Under the pieces are notes generated by a model. It was given only the letters and a program-made list of their open reading frames with translations. It was not told the origin of the DNA and ran no database searches. Positions 11,359 through 26,166 of a DNA stretch of 64,000 nucleotides are shown here, piece by piece (positions within the stretch are counted from its first letter, which is position 1; each line of letters begins with the position of its first letter). Source of the stretch: Proteromonas lacertae (lineage: Eukaryota > Sar > Bigyra > Opalinata > Proteromonadidae); NCBI GenBank assembly GCA_002245135.1, contig NGBS01000591.1, positions 160,344 to 224,343 on the forward strand. Direction: 5' to 3'. Both the position numbers and the translations under genes were made by a program.

Positions 11359-14300
11359 TTATGAAACTCCTACATATGCTCTGTATTGAGCTGTGATAGC
11401 TTTCTTCAACACATTTGCAAATGATGCAGCATCTGACGCTTGTTCAGCTTTTACTTTACCATAAAATTTCATTAATCTTTGTCTTGTTCTTAATATCGAA
11501 TCTTTACCAACAGCCATAAAATAAACATCTGGTTCATAACTAGCCATTTTATTTACTACATATCTCCATTCATCATCCCACACTCTTCCTGTTTTTGGAT
11601 GAGTAGTAGGATAATCATCACCTCCTCCATCGCCATGATTAGCTGCATCTCCACAAATAATTATCATATGTTTATAATCTTTATATTGATATAATCTATC
11701 AATAGCTTGTTCTAATCCACCTACTACATCTTCACATTCATCACCACCTCCGCCTGCTCTTACACCACTTAAAAATGACTGAATATTTGAAAAATTATTT
11801 GTAATACCTGAATTATGAAAACTATTTGGACCATCACAAAAATCTTCATATCCTACAAACTGTCCAGCAATTTTTGATGAATCGTCTAAATTAGCTTCTC
11901 TTTTAATTGCATCTACACTTCTAAATATCTCTACAATTGTCTCTTTTGTTTTCTGAATATATGAACTCATTGATCCAGTGCAATCCATTACAACAGTCAA
12001 ACAGAAATTTACAGGTTTTGTCAATACTCTCTTAACATAAGAATTATCAATTTTTATCTTACTCATATCAACTTGAATTGGTAAAGTATTTGGAATATTT
12101 CCATTGAATCTATTACATGAGAAATAACTATCAATATTCAATAACCAAACAACAGCATTACTAATCCATCTACTTGTTCCATCACTTGTGAATTCTAAAA
12201 ATAATTTCGTTGAAGCTGTATCTATCACCATTTTACCTTTATTTCCTTCTTGTTCTTTCAACATTATTGAAGCTTTACCTGTTGATTCACATGCAAACTT
12301 CTTAAATCCTATTCTTTCTACAGCAGGTTCATCCAAACAAGCCAAAGTTTTACCTTCAAATATATATTTCAAATCCAGTATCAATCTTCAAATTGTTTAT
12401 ATTAAATTGGAATGCATCTTGTCCAACTGTTAAGAAATGACCTGCTGTTGCATTTACATCTCGACTCATTGTCTTTCCACCAGCTATATTCACATCTTTA
12501 CACAATTCTTTTATTCCATATACTCTCTCAAAGAATATATCTGCTTCATAAGTATATGGATAGTTTTCTAACATCCAAAATATACCTCCTCCACATTCAT
12601 AAAACTGTTTCAATACATCAATAAATGAATATAAATAACCAAATTCTGTATTAGCTGCTTCTTTAGGAAATACTCCTGTTCCATCACTACATGTTACTAT
12701 TACACTTCTATATTGTTTTGTAGCTATTTCTTGAATTGCTGTATAATAATCATAAACTACTAACACTCTAAAGCCTTTTTCTTCAAGTTTCTTTACTGGA
12801 CTTTGATTTACTCCTTTTTCATCAGCTTTTCCATTCTGTAATATAGCATCAGTTATATCTGGATCTATTATATTTCCTGTTATTGAATCTCTTATTCCAC
12901 GACATAAATATAATATCACTATCAATACATTAAATCCTTTAAATGCACCATCTTTACCTAAATCATATTCATTACTTGCCACATTCTCTTCTAAAGCATT
13001 TATATCACCATCTCTGGTTTTTAATACATTAAAGAACTTGGCTCTAAATTCATATACAGAATATAATTCACTTATAAATTTCACCATTATTTCATCCATT
13101 ATTGGAATTGGCATTGTTAAATCATTGATTGAACCATCTTCAAATGGATAATTTTGAGTATTTCCTTTCATCTTCATTATTGGATTACTCATTGAAGATA
13201 TTACTTTGTCTAAATTATCAGGATTATAACTCCATAAATAATGAGGGAATAAATTCTTCATATTATCAACATATAAATTATATCCAACTCCCATTCCAAT
13301 TATATTACAATCAGTTGATTTTATCACTTCTTTCAATCTTATCTTCATTTCTTTATTCATCATATTGTTATTGGTTAATACAAATACTATTGGACTATAT
13401 GGTCTGGATGTACAAGTTGCTATTGAATATTGTAATGTTTCACATAAACAAGTCACTTCAATTGGATGATCTTTACATAATTCTACTATCTGATTTATTG
13501 AACTCATTATTATTGGACTCCAAGCATCGGTTGAGTTTAAACCTGTTCCTATTTTGTTTATTTGATCAGTTGCAATCCAAATATCTATGGCTGGAACATT
13601 CACTTCACATATTCCTCTTAATAATGTATAAAATGTCTTTAATGTATGAGATATATTGATTGGACTCATTGTGAATGAAGATGCATCTAACACTATTGAT
13701 AAACTGTAAGATCTTATCTTATTTCCTGTTTTCTTTTTGAATAATTTCCCATCACTTATTCCTGTTATTATGAACTTTATGAAATTCTGAAAATGAATTG
13801 ATGTTCCAGATACACTAGCTATCCATGTTGTTGGTTTGTTTGGAATTGTTAAAGAAGAATTCAATGGATAAAATAACAAATTACTCTTTATATTCTCTGT
13901 CAAATATTTATGTAATACAACATTACCATTTCCATGACTTATGAAATCTAAATCTTTATCACCAACAGCTGGTAGTTTTATTGTATTTCCATGCATATTT
14001 ACTATCATCAATTAAAACTGCATATATATCTTTTTCTTTTACTTCATATAATCCTATTCCTATTGATTTTGAATTATCATTTATATTTGGATTGGATTGG
14101 GGTTTTATATCTTTTGGTATATTATATTCTATTACTCTTTCAGAATAGAAGAAAGGATATAATTTCACAAAATATTTCATATCTTCAAAACATCTTTCAT
14201 TATCAATCATTATATTGTTATTTGATGTAAAATTAGATTCTATATATTGATTTATCTTGTTACAATTTTCTGGTGATAATATTTCATCTGGATGATCATT

Positions 14301-17300
14301 ATTTCCATTTATTCTCATCAAAAATAATACTTTCAAATTACTTCTTATGAAATTACATACATCATCATTGGATGTTAATAATTGTTCTGAAAAACAATCA
14401 CTTACTATTATATACATATGATCATGGTTTGGATTATTTGTTGGTGTATCTTCAGGATATGAAAATACATCTAATGGAGTTGAAGGCATTTTCTCTACTC
14501 CTTCTAAATCAAATATTCGACTCATTTTTATATATAAATCTTCTTTATATTCAGCTATTGATATACATTGACCATGTGATAATGATGCTAATATTTGGGT
14601 TGATATATTCAACTCTTTACAAATCAATAATAATATACATGCTGTTAATGATCTTAATCTGGCTTTGTATTTCTTATGAGTAAATGATGTATCAATTATT
14701 ATTGTCAATGTTTGAATCAGTTGTAATGGGTTTTCTCTCTTTGAATTTAGATTTCTTATCTCATTTGTCATGTAATAAACATATTTCAATAATGATTTTC
14801 TATATTCTTTCATCATATTAGTATCAATTTCATTGATTAGTTTAAATTCTGATGATGGAAGTCTATTCTCTTCTTCTTTCAATTTCATTATCTTTGTTGC
14901 ATCTTTATCATTTCTTCTTTCATCTATTGATTTGAAATATTCATCTAATGTCATCGCTTTGAAATGTTCTAATATATCTCTTACATTCATATCTCTCAAA
15001 TTATCTTTCTGTCTTTCAACATCCTCTTCATTCATCTCATTCTCATTTTCATTTTCTTCATTTGCTTCATCTTCTATTTCAGGATTCATATCACCTATAA
15101 AAGCACTTATTATCATTTTCATATCATTATCTCTTTCTCTATTACCCAATTTCACTAATTTTCCTTTTCCATTGTTATTATCACCTTTATTAACTCTTGT
15201 TAATAATGTAATATTCTCATTCTGTTTTATTTCAGCAACTGCTTTCTTTCTATCATTTTGCGGATTGTTTATATTCTTTCTCACTTCATTTCCTAATTCT
15301 CGTTTGTCTTTCCATATTAATGGATGATTTTGAGTGTTTATGTATTGAAGATTATCATTTACTAATTTGAATATACTATTCAAATAATCTTCTTTGTTAA
15401 ATGATATATGATATAAATAGGAAATTATTTGATTTACTTTATCACTTACATCTTCATTATTTGATAGTTTTGATAAGAATATATTCTTTAAACCATTAAC
15501 ATATTCTGTCAAACTATTCTTTTGTTGTATTTGATTTAATTTTTCATCTACATCAACTATATCTTTTGGCAAACCAACAATATCATTTAATGGAGATTCT
15601 TTATCAGGATTATATAATTTCCATTTTCCTTTTTTGCCAATAAATTTAAAACCTAATGGCTGGTTTAAATAATTAACATAATAAACAGAATAACGATCAT
15701 CAACTTCCATTTTAGAGGAATAATAACCTCTATTGTGTTGTTTTGTATGTTTTCCTTTTTCATCAAACCAAGTTAATTCAAATGGGGGATCACCATATCT
15801 ACATGTATAGATTAATCTGTTTAGATGACTTGAATCAATTCCACATTGATAATTTGTGAAGAAAACACCATCATATTCTTTCACTTCAAATTTCACTTTC
15901 ATTTCAATTGACTTGTTTGGAATTGATATTTTTATTGGTATTTCTATTTCTCCTACTTCTGGATTATCAATCATTATTTCTAATTCACTTGATGGTGTTA
16001 TTCTAACATGACATTTCTTTGATTCAACAGATATACTGATGTTAGATGGATTGATTATTGGAATTGTTATAATTGGATTAGATCTGGATTTGACTAATGG
16101 AGGTAATTCAATATAATCATCTTCAGGAAGAATAAATTCATGATCTTTGATATTCGTAATAAATATTACATTTGCTAAATTCATTTTATCTTTCTTTGAC
16201 TTTGAATTATCTCTTTTATATACATATCCTTCTGGAATAAACACTTTTGATTGTATTGGTTTTGGTTTTATAATTCTCTGTTTTTCTTTCTTAGTATTTT
16301 CTAATTCTTGAAGCTTTATTGAATATTTATTTTCAATTTCATTAATCTCCTTTTGACAATTATTAATATCATCTATTATACGTTTAAAATCATTTCTTAT
16401 TCCTTTTTGATACTTTTTGGAATATGAGATATATGAATAATAATCATTTACAGAAGCAAACGACTTTTTGATAAACATTTGATATATATCTTCTGTTAAT
16501 CTACTCATTTCAACTTCATTTGCTTTTGGTGCATTTCTTGGAATTATTATTCTTTCATATTTACCATAACCAAAAGTTTGATAAATAGGAAATATGTTTA
16601 TATCTGAATCAAAATATGAATTATGTAGATTAATTCCATTATATCTATAATTATTATCAAATAAATATAATCTATAATCTTTATTTGAGCTTCCAGATTT
16701 ATTTCCACCTTTAAGTAAGAATGAATATTCTTCTATCAATTTTTTATTGAATGATGTTGCATATCTAATCTTATTTTCTTTACAGAATTTTATCATACTC
16801 AATATTAAATATCTTGATGTATAATCATCATATATTCTATCTGAGTTGAAAGGATAATATTTATATTCAATTTCCACAGCACCATATTTCTTTGTTATTT
16901 CAACATTCACATCATAAGTTGATAATGGCAAAACAACGTATAATTCTTTTCTTTCATTACTTAAACCAACTTTACTTTTAATCCAATCTCCCCATCCTTC
17001 TTTAATATTTATTTCATGATTTGTAAATCCCAATACTGAATCATCACCACAATGAAGTTTAAATTTAAAACTAGAATTCTTATTATATCTGAAAATAACA
17101 ACTTTGAAATAAATAGAATCTGGTTCTATATTGTTTAATTTTGACTTGATAAAATCTGTTAAATTTGATTCATATGAATTAGTCTTTTCAATCATATGAT
17201 TTATTGATTCATGATAATATAATGTCAAAATATAATTCTTAGCTTTCTCTATTGATTCTATTGATCCATATTTCTTTTCAAATTCTTTATTTTCTCTTTC

Positions 17301-20300
17301 AACAGCTTTTTTAGCATCTCTTTTTAATTTATCTTCCATTTGTTTATAATTATTTTCTAATTTGTTTTTATTATTCTTCAATTCATTATACTCTTTTTCT
17401 AATCTCTTTATCTTCTGATCTATTCCTTCTATTCCATTTTTATATTCATTTTGAAGATATTCATCTGTTTTTGGAATTATATCATCTATTGATTTTAGAA
17501 TAGGATTTGTTTTAAAGAAATCTTTCAATGATATTTCACTCAATATTTCTAACACAATATCTGATAATTCATTGTGTAATAATGGACATATTAAAACTAA
17601 TTTATCATGAAATGGCAGTGAAGAAAAATATATTCCTTCATAGATATAAAACAAAGGTTCACTTTTCATATTATAATTCTTTAATTGATATTCATACTTT
17701 AAATCAGATGATGATACTATTGTTCCTGGTTCACATTTACTTGTGTAATTGTATGGTTCTAATGATAATATCTTATGTAAATCCAATTCTCTTTCATTTT
17801 CTTCTTCTACATATCTAATGATTCTCAATGCTTGTAATTCTAATTTATCTTCATAATAATCTGTATTACATTTATCAGTTATATGTGATAAATCCATTTC
17901 CATTTTACCATCATCATTTCTTTTTTTCTTTGGTATAATCCAATCATTATCTAATAAAGTATTTATTGCACTATCTAATTGTTCTTGAGTTACAGATCCA
18001 TGAATATAAAATGGAGCTTCTTTAATTATGGAATAATAATAATTCAAATCTACAGTTTTAGCATAATAATTGATTCTAGCTGTCACATATATTTCTAAAG
18101 ATTCTTTCATTACTTCAAAATTCTCAAAATCATGAATTAACTTATCTTTTGATATTTCTAATTCTCTCAATAATTCATAATATTGAACTATTGCTGATGC
18201 TGTATTTGACACTTCTAAAGCATATAAGAAATGACTACATTCTAAATACAATCTTGCTTCTTTATCTTGAATTTGATGATAATCGATTATTGTGTCTTTT
18301 ATTTGTTTTATATCTTTTAATAAATCATAAGCATCATCATCTATTCCTTCTATATTGTTTTCTTCTTCAAAATCCATTTCAAATCCACTCTTTATTTTTG
18401 CTAATTCTCTTTTAATTTTGTTATAATTCATTTGTCTTTGTCTTTTCTTATGTTCTCTTATCATAGATATTGCTTTTAAATCTTTCATTTCAGTATAAAA
18501 TGTAGAATATTCTTCAAAATATTTATCCATTCCATAGAATCTATTCAGTTTTAAACTTGTATCTTTCATTGCTTCATCAAATTCATCATATATTCTTTGA
18601 ATATCATTAAATAATAAATCAGTCATTCCTGTGTTTTCTTTTGGTCTTCTTGATATATTTGATGAATAACCTTTCAATAATCGAAGTGTTTTGTTTATTA
18701 TATTCTCTATTACTTCTATTGGACCTAATTCATCTATCTTTTCAATTATATCACTAAACACATTTTGATATTTATTCCATTGAGAATCTTTATTATTCAA
18801 TAATACTTTATCCTTACCTATTATATAACATAACAACAATTCATCTGAATCTTTTTTGAATTTATAATATTCTTTCAATTTTGTTATTTCACTATCTTCT
18901 ATATCAATCAAAGGACATTTGTGAATATATTTCATCTTGTCTGATGAAGATAGTTTGAAGTATTTGAATAAAATCCATCTTTGAAGAATTGGATTACATT
19001 CAATTATTGTTGTATTTTTACCAAAATTCTTATTCACTGTTGAATATATCTGATAAAGTGGATAATACAATAATGATGATGTGTAGTTAGAATTGATTAT
19101 TTGGTATATTTGGGAATGTTCACTATTACTTCCTTTCCTGTTAAACATCAATATACTATCATTCATTACTTGTTCTATCAAATCTTCAATTTTATCAACA
19201 TTCTTATCTTTCAATCTTTTGATTAATATACTTATATTTGATGTATTAGTTTCTGGAGGTTTTACTAATATTGGATATTTTGATTCTCTTCTCATATGAA
19301 ATTCAAATTCATAACTTTCATCATTTGGATTATTCAAATATCTCAGTATATTTCTGAAATTGATTGGAATTTCTTTTCCAAAACATTTCACTTCATTTTC
19401 TCTCTCTTTTATATAACACAATTCTTGAGCAGATTCTACTGTGTTTAATGGATTAGCATATATCTCTATACAACGACTTAACAATGGAGCTGGAATTGTT
19501 GCTAGATTGGTTGTTGAAAAAGAGAAATAAATTCGGAAATTATCATGAATTCTATATTCAGCTTTGGGATTATCTCTTGTATATCTTATTTCTTCATCTC
19601 CATTTTCACCATTATATTCAGTTATTTTCAATTCTGGATTTTCTTCACATAATGAGTTTAATCTTTCCAAAATATCACCACTTGCTAGATTTATATCTTC
19701 TATTACTATCCAACATCCTTTTTCTATAGCTGTTAATAATGGACCTTTCTTAAACTCTAATGAAGTTTTCTTTTCTTCTCCACATGAAACTAATTCCATT
19801 CTACCTATTAATAAAGAACTTGTACTTTCACTATTCAATGGAACAACTATCAATGTCTGATTATATAATTCTGCTAATCTTCTTAATACAAAACTTTTAC
19901 CAGATGGAGATGGACCATATAATATCACTGCTCTTTTGGATATATATGATAAAGCTATTTTATAAGCTAAGGATTTTTCTGAGGTTGTAAATTGATTAAA
20001 ATCAAATCCACAAGATTCTTTTGAGAATGGAATTGACCAAGGACCTGTTAATAATGTATTTTCTTCTTTACCTATCAGTTTTATATCCATCTTATTATTG
20101 ATTGATAAAACTTTCTCAATTTCTTGAATATCATACTGATTGTATTTACATCCAAATGTCAACCATAAAGCTGCTTTTATATCAGCTTTTATATCAAAAC
20201 TTCTCCACACTTCTATTGCTTTGATTGGTTCTCTCAATGTAAATCCAATACCTATTTGTTTTCCAAGTCTTAAGGATTGTTCAAATAATTGATTGATTAT

Positions 20301-23300
20301 TTGATTGAACTTTTCTATATCTTCAGCTCCATCTTCTGGATTTTCACTTTGCTTTAATATTTGTTTGCCTATTGTCAATAATTCAGATAATTGATATGAT
20401 ATATCATTATGGTATAAACTAATTGTTAATAAATTACTTGATAAAGAAGATCTGTTACTTGTCATTGAAGCAGGATTTAAAGTACAAATTATATTAACTT
20501 TCTTTGGCAATTCTATTGTTCCATAACCAGGAGCATCAAATGTTGTTTTATTCTTATCAGTACAACATTTTATAAATGTGTAAAACTCATCCAATACATC
20601 AGATGGAGCTAAATTCAATTCATCAAATAGAAATCCTATTTCTTCATCATCTTTATGATTTTCTAATTCTGTTGTTATTATACCTGGTTTTCTTTCTTGA
20701 TTTTGATCAGATCCAATTGTTAAACTACCAAATAATTCTTGAATTGTTATATTTGGTGATAAATTAAATCTGAATATTGGAATATCCAAAGCATTATAAA
20801 CATGTTGAGCTGTTACTGATTTACCAACACCTGGATCACCTTCTAATATCACTGGTAAATTCGATTGTATTCCCAATAATAATGTCAATATCATATGAAC
20901 TGTGGTTGGAACTATATAAAATGATTCTTGAATATTCTTATTCAAATAATCTTGAATCTTATCATACACATCCATAAAACTAACACTAAATATTTCTTTC
21001 AATAATCCATCAACATCCAAATTCGCTGATACTTCTTCAGAATTCTTATTATCTAATTTGAATAGTCTTTGTAATGGTTGAGAAACAGATTTGGCTTTCT
21101 TAGATCTTAGTAATTCATATCTTGATTGATGATTTCTTGATATATAATCTAAATAAAACATTGAATCAATTGGATTTCTAAAATACTTCTGTATTCTATT
21201 CTCTAATGTGTAAAAGTGTAATGAATATCCAATTATATCTTTACATAATGGAAATCTTCTGATTATTTCTGTTTCTGTTGGATTTGGACAATAGATTGGC
21301 AAGAATAAAGATTTATCATTAATTCTATTAAAATCACTATCACTTATTACTCCTATCATCTTGGGTGGAATAAAACTCCTTATATCTTTTATTTGATTCA
21401 TTATATCTTCATAAATTGAATAAACATATTGATTGTCAATATTCTTCTCATATTTCATTGAACCTTTATATAATTCCAATAATCCTGTTATTCTTGGTAA
21501 AACAGATTCACTTATAAGATCAAAATGATTTAATATCAATGTTTCATCAGTTATAAAACTTGTCATTATCAAACCAGGTTTGAAGAATAAGCAAGATTCT
21601 TCATTATATTTCATTATTTCATTCATATTATTCTTCCATTCAACAAATGTATCACTTGGATTTCCTTTATTGTAATTGTTATATGATGTTGCTATTTGAT
21701 TCATTGTTGTTAATAACTCAGATGGACTGGAAATTAAAGTACTTCCTATCAAATAAGAAGAATCATAAGATCTTGATAATTCGATAAATCTTCCATTATC
21801 TTCATATAAATCATTCATTAAAGACATTTGGAATGATTCACATGTGATATATAAAACTGGTGCTTGACAATCACTTGATGATAATAACGATAATCGAAAT
21901 AGACTTTCCAAATACCAATTATCAACATTATCAGATATTTTATTTAATTCACATGTTGTTGATATGTTATACTTTGATAGAGTATAATGATTCTTTTCTT
22001 TTACGAAATTAATTTTACTTTTCAAAAATGTCTCGATTGTTGTATTTTTGATTATATCTTTGAATATCTCATCTAATAATGATATTTTACTTTCATCACA
22101 ATATAAACCAAGTAAATAAGGTAACATATCTTTATATATTGATTTTAATGGAATTAAATAATGAAGTTGAGTCATTGAGAATAAATCATTTTCAAATATT
22201 TCTTTTGGTAAGTCAAATATCTTACTCTTTTCTTCATTTGTATATTCTTTTATTTCAAAACTTGGACAATAACAAGGTATTGATTGAGTTGGTTTTCTAT
22301 CACCAGATGTTGTGAAATTGAATATTACTCTGAATGATGGATGTATTTTGAAGATTTTATTCATATATTCAAATTCATTAGTGGTTGGATCAATAAATGT
22401 TTCAAACAATTGTAATATATCACTTGATAATAAATGAGAATGTTCAATCACCAATACTACACCTTCTTCCATTGCTGATATAACTACACCTCGATGAAAT
22501 TCTCTATCCTTTGTGAAAAATCCTAACAATTGATCAATTTCAGTTTCTGGAGAGATATATAATGCTAGAGATTTTATTGGATTATAACTTCCATTCAATA
22601 GTTGTTCTATTAAATAACTTTTACCACTTTCTTTATGTCCAAATAAAGCTATTGATCTGTGTGTGATTAATGATATTAATAATTCACTTAATAACTCTCT
22701 TCTTTCTTCAATTCCTTCAAATAATCCTTCATAACATTCTAAATATTTTGAATGTTTTTCATAATATTTTGTTAATTCATTTATATGTTTCTTTGTTTCT
22801 TCTTTGAAGAATGATTCACAGAAAGTATTTATCATCTCTTTTTTATTCTCATCACTTTCTTCAAATGCATTTTCTATTTTTTCATCTGGTAAAGTAACTA
22901 ATATAAATCTATTAATCAAAGCAGGAGAAAATTTCATTAAACCATTTTTTGAAACACTTGCAATTATTCTGAAATTTGGATGAATATCAATTTCTGGTTC
23001 TTCAATTCTTTCATCAAATCTCACTTTCTGTTTACATCCATCATTTGGTATTATTTCTAATAAAGAATTCAATCTTTCGATTGAATTAGATTTCATATTA
23101 TCTAAGGATTGAAGAAAACAAGTTTCTCCATTGATTATACTTTTTACTAAAGGAGAATCATGCCATTTTGGGGCTATTTTAATATCCATTTCCATTTTCT
23201 TCATTATTATTATTTCCTTCTAATTGAAACATTCCAACCAAATTCTCAGTTGTTGTTCCACTTGTACATCTTATAATATTGAGTTTTTCATTATCATGAA

Positions 23301-25801
23301 TAGATTGGAGATATGATAATACATACTTTCTAGCTGTATATTCATTCTCACTACATAATAAAATATGACAACCTGATTTAAATATTGCTTTTATGTATTG
23401 ACAAAGATTATTCCAAATAGTTTCATTCAATGGAAATAAAGTAGATTTACTAATTTCAAGTGGTTTAGATAAATTCAGTTTATTTGTTGGTAATATATCG
23501 CCATAAACAATCTCTGTAGCTATTTTTGAAGAACATTTAGCTGATGTTATTAGAGTATTTGCTCTAATACAATCTCTCAATGTATAAACTCTATCTGGAT
23601 GATTGGCTAATGCATTTTGATGAGAATTTAAAATATCATTCACATTACTTTTTGAGATTTTTCCAATTGATTCTAATATCTTGTTTAATTCTTCTCTTGT
23701 TATTTCTGGAAAGAATCTTGAATCAATATATCTGAATCTAGACATCATTGTTTCATCAATTTTGGTTCTTTTATATATTGAACCAGCTGGATTTTGTGTT
23801 GCTATTATTCTGAAACTAGGATTCATATCATATTTTGTATAACCACTTCCTATTGAATCAACATATAATTCATGAGAATCTAAAACATTCATTATTGCTT
23901 GAACTACTTCAGCATTGGCTAATGACAATTCATCCAATAATATCACTTTTCCTTCAATAAAAGCTTCAGAAAATGGACCTAATTGGAATATTGGAGTTGA
24001 TTTACCATCTATTGTTTTTATTATCACATTTCCTATCAATTCATCAATTACTGATGATGGACTGAAATTATATCGAATTAATGGAATTTGACCATTCATA
24101 CACACTTGCTTCAACTGTGAATGTTTTGGCACTTGAAGTTTTACCTTCAACTAATAATGGAGTATTCTTTTCTATTCCATCTTCGTATGATTTTCATTCT
24201 TTTTAATGCATTTTCAGTTAAAACAGCTTGAGATCTTTTATTTATAGCTGTTACATCTCTATATGGTTCACAGATTATTTTCTTTCCTGTATCTTCATCA
24301 ATTACTTCCAATGATTCATCTGGAGAATGAATAATCATTATATCACTATGACAAGTAACAGATTTATTTCTTAATGATGGAAAACGATAGGATTTTTCTT
24401 TACATTCACATATTTGATGGAAATATATCTTTTCAGGAATAATGTTATTATCACTTCTTGTTTCTAATAACGGTAATGTGAAATTTTTCTTTTTATTTTC
24501 TTGTCTATATTGAAAACCAATTTTAGAATCATTTTACTACATAATCTAATCCACAAATTAATGTTGATAGGTAAAGATGAATATACTTTTCCATCATTAT
24601 TCTTAATGTATAAATTATCTAATGAAATACAATCAATTTCTTTAGTATCATTATATTGAATCAAAATAGAACATTTCACAAATGGATGATAATGAATTAC
24701 ATCGTTATATTGTATAATCAGCTTTCACATTTGAAGTTTCTTCAGGAATATTATTCATCTCGTTTTCTTCTTCATTCTCTTCATTGTTATCACCTTCACT
24801 ATTTTCATCTGATTGATATGAACTATCTGAATCTGAATCTGGATTTATAGCTCTTCTTCTTCTCATTCCTTTCTTGTGTTTATTTTCAGTTGGTATATTA
24901 CCATTATTATCTTCAGGTTTATTATCAACTATATGCTGTTGTTCTTCACTTATCGAAGATGGAAGAGGAGGATTTGAATTATCAAATGTTGGAGGAGGTG
25001 GGTGGAAGTGGTAGGTGGATTTACACCAAATGCTGGAGGAAATTGTTGAGGATTTACATCATATGGTGGTGTTGGAGGAGGAGGAGAGGTGGAAAAGGTT
25101 GATTAACACCAACATTAGGTGGTATAGTAGGATGTGGTTGTTGTGAATTTGTAGGAACAGAGGGAGGTGGATTTGGATATTGATAATTTGATTGAGGAGG
25201 TATAACATTTGAAGGATTTTGATAAGCTGTTACAGGTTGTTGGTTATTGATATAAGGATATTGGTTTGTATAATTAGTTTGGCCATTGTAATTGATAGGA
25301 ATATAAACAGGATTCATATTCTGAGCATATTTTATAAACTTATTAACCTTTTGTTGTTGTTGAGTTGGTTGTACATATGATTGTTGAGGTTGAGTTTGTA
25401 AAGGTTGCTGTTGTTGATATTGAGGTTGAGGTTGAGTGTGAAATTGTGTTTGATATTGAGGTTGTTGTAGAGGTGGAGGGGGAGATGGAGGTTTAGGTTG
25501 TTGATATTGTTGATGTTGAGTTAATGAAGGTTGTGGTTGTGATTGATTATGTAGTTGCGGATGTGGTTGCGGATGTAGATTGTTGAGGTTGATGTAAAGG
25601 TTGATTTTGTTGATATTGTGGTTGAGGTTGAGTAGTGTATTGCTGATATTGTGGTAAAGATTGATAAGGTGGTTGATAAGGTTGATGCTGTGTAGCAGGC
25701 TGAACAGGCATTTGTAATGTAATAGCCTGAGATACAAATATTTGGTCATTATTACTAACATATGTTGAGAGTGGATTATTATTGTTCGGAATTAGGTCCA
25801 T
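11359..25801 (-). CDS. Giant midasin-like AAA+/vWA protein, copy 1
   Basis: About 4,800 codons, close to midasin (MDN1/Rea1) in size and plan. In order: a Q/P-rich disordered head (25.8-24.9 kb), a basic RRRR and Asp/Ser patch, six AAA_5-type modules, a long linker with coiled coils (about 17.3-17.4 and 16.3-16.4 kb), an acidic stretch (15.0-15.1 kb), a first vWA/MIDAS-like site IIIDTS (about 14.69 kb), a second vWA (VLDASS, about 13.7 kb), a GATase1-like domain with GGGIFWMLENYP (12.4-12.8 kb), and a third vWA with DCTGSMS (about 11.98 kb). Intact Walker A motifs lie near 24.15, 22.64, 20.84 and 19.92 kb. Modules 2 and 4 lack a P-loop, as in other dynein/midasin rings. Single-base frame changes occur near 25.56, 25.06, 25.0, 24.70, 24.55, 24.19, 24.11, 23.19, 13.97 and 12.37 kb. 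Midasin removes assembly factors from pre-60S ribosomes; the unusual head and tail argue for a paralogue whose client is unknown. Confidence 0.75.
17434..25801 (-). repeat. Inverted duplication, left arm
   Basis: This stretch, read on the minus strand, matches 56207-64000 on the plus strand from the giant gene's start codon to the window end. The paired coordinates sum to about 81,455 throughout. Similarity is near total from about 24.85 kb inward and weaker over the Q/P-rich head, where this arm has several hundred extra bases of Gln/Pro codons. Upstream of the ATG the match fades within about 30 bp. Confidence 0.9.
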
Positions 25802-26166
25802 GAGAATAAGTTGATAAAATCAACTGTTGTGGATTTTACATGAAAACGTCCCTAAGTTATTATAAAAAAATCAATATACTGCTAAATCTTCAAAGAAACT
25901 ACTACATGTACACGATAAATTGACAGGAAATTGGTATGGCTGTTGACCTGCACAGCACAAATAAACAACAGATTGCATATATTTAGTCTTTTTACTAAAA
26001 TCTATGTAAATAGTAATTTCCTATTCAAAAAAGCGGGAATGTAATTATTACATAAATTAAATACACATCTCTTTTTACATATCATTTATACAAGCAAAAC
26101 AAACAATATAATATTTTTATAACACCAATGAAATTAAAATGTTTTAAATTCAAAACATAAAACGAA
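25802..26166. other. Intergenic region upstream of giant gene copy 1
   Basis: About 365 bp, AT-rich, between the start of the giant gene and the 3' end of the thiazole kinase gene. No gene seen. It contains one GC-rich island, GCGGGAA at 26033-26039, which resembles half an E2F site, about 230 bp before the start codon. Confidence 0.5.

Noticed and set aside
14833-15327. Plus-strand Ser/Phe-rich frames inside the giant gene
   Set aside because: Antisense shadows of acidic and Asn-rich coding sequence; the minus strand is clearly coding here.
11359-25801. Programmed frameshifting in the giant gene
   Set aside because: The changes differ between the two copies, have no common slippery sequence or stop-codon context, and are mixed gains and losses.
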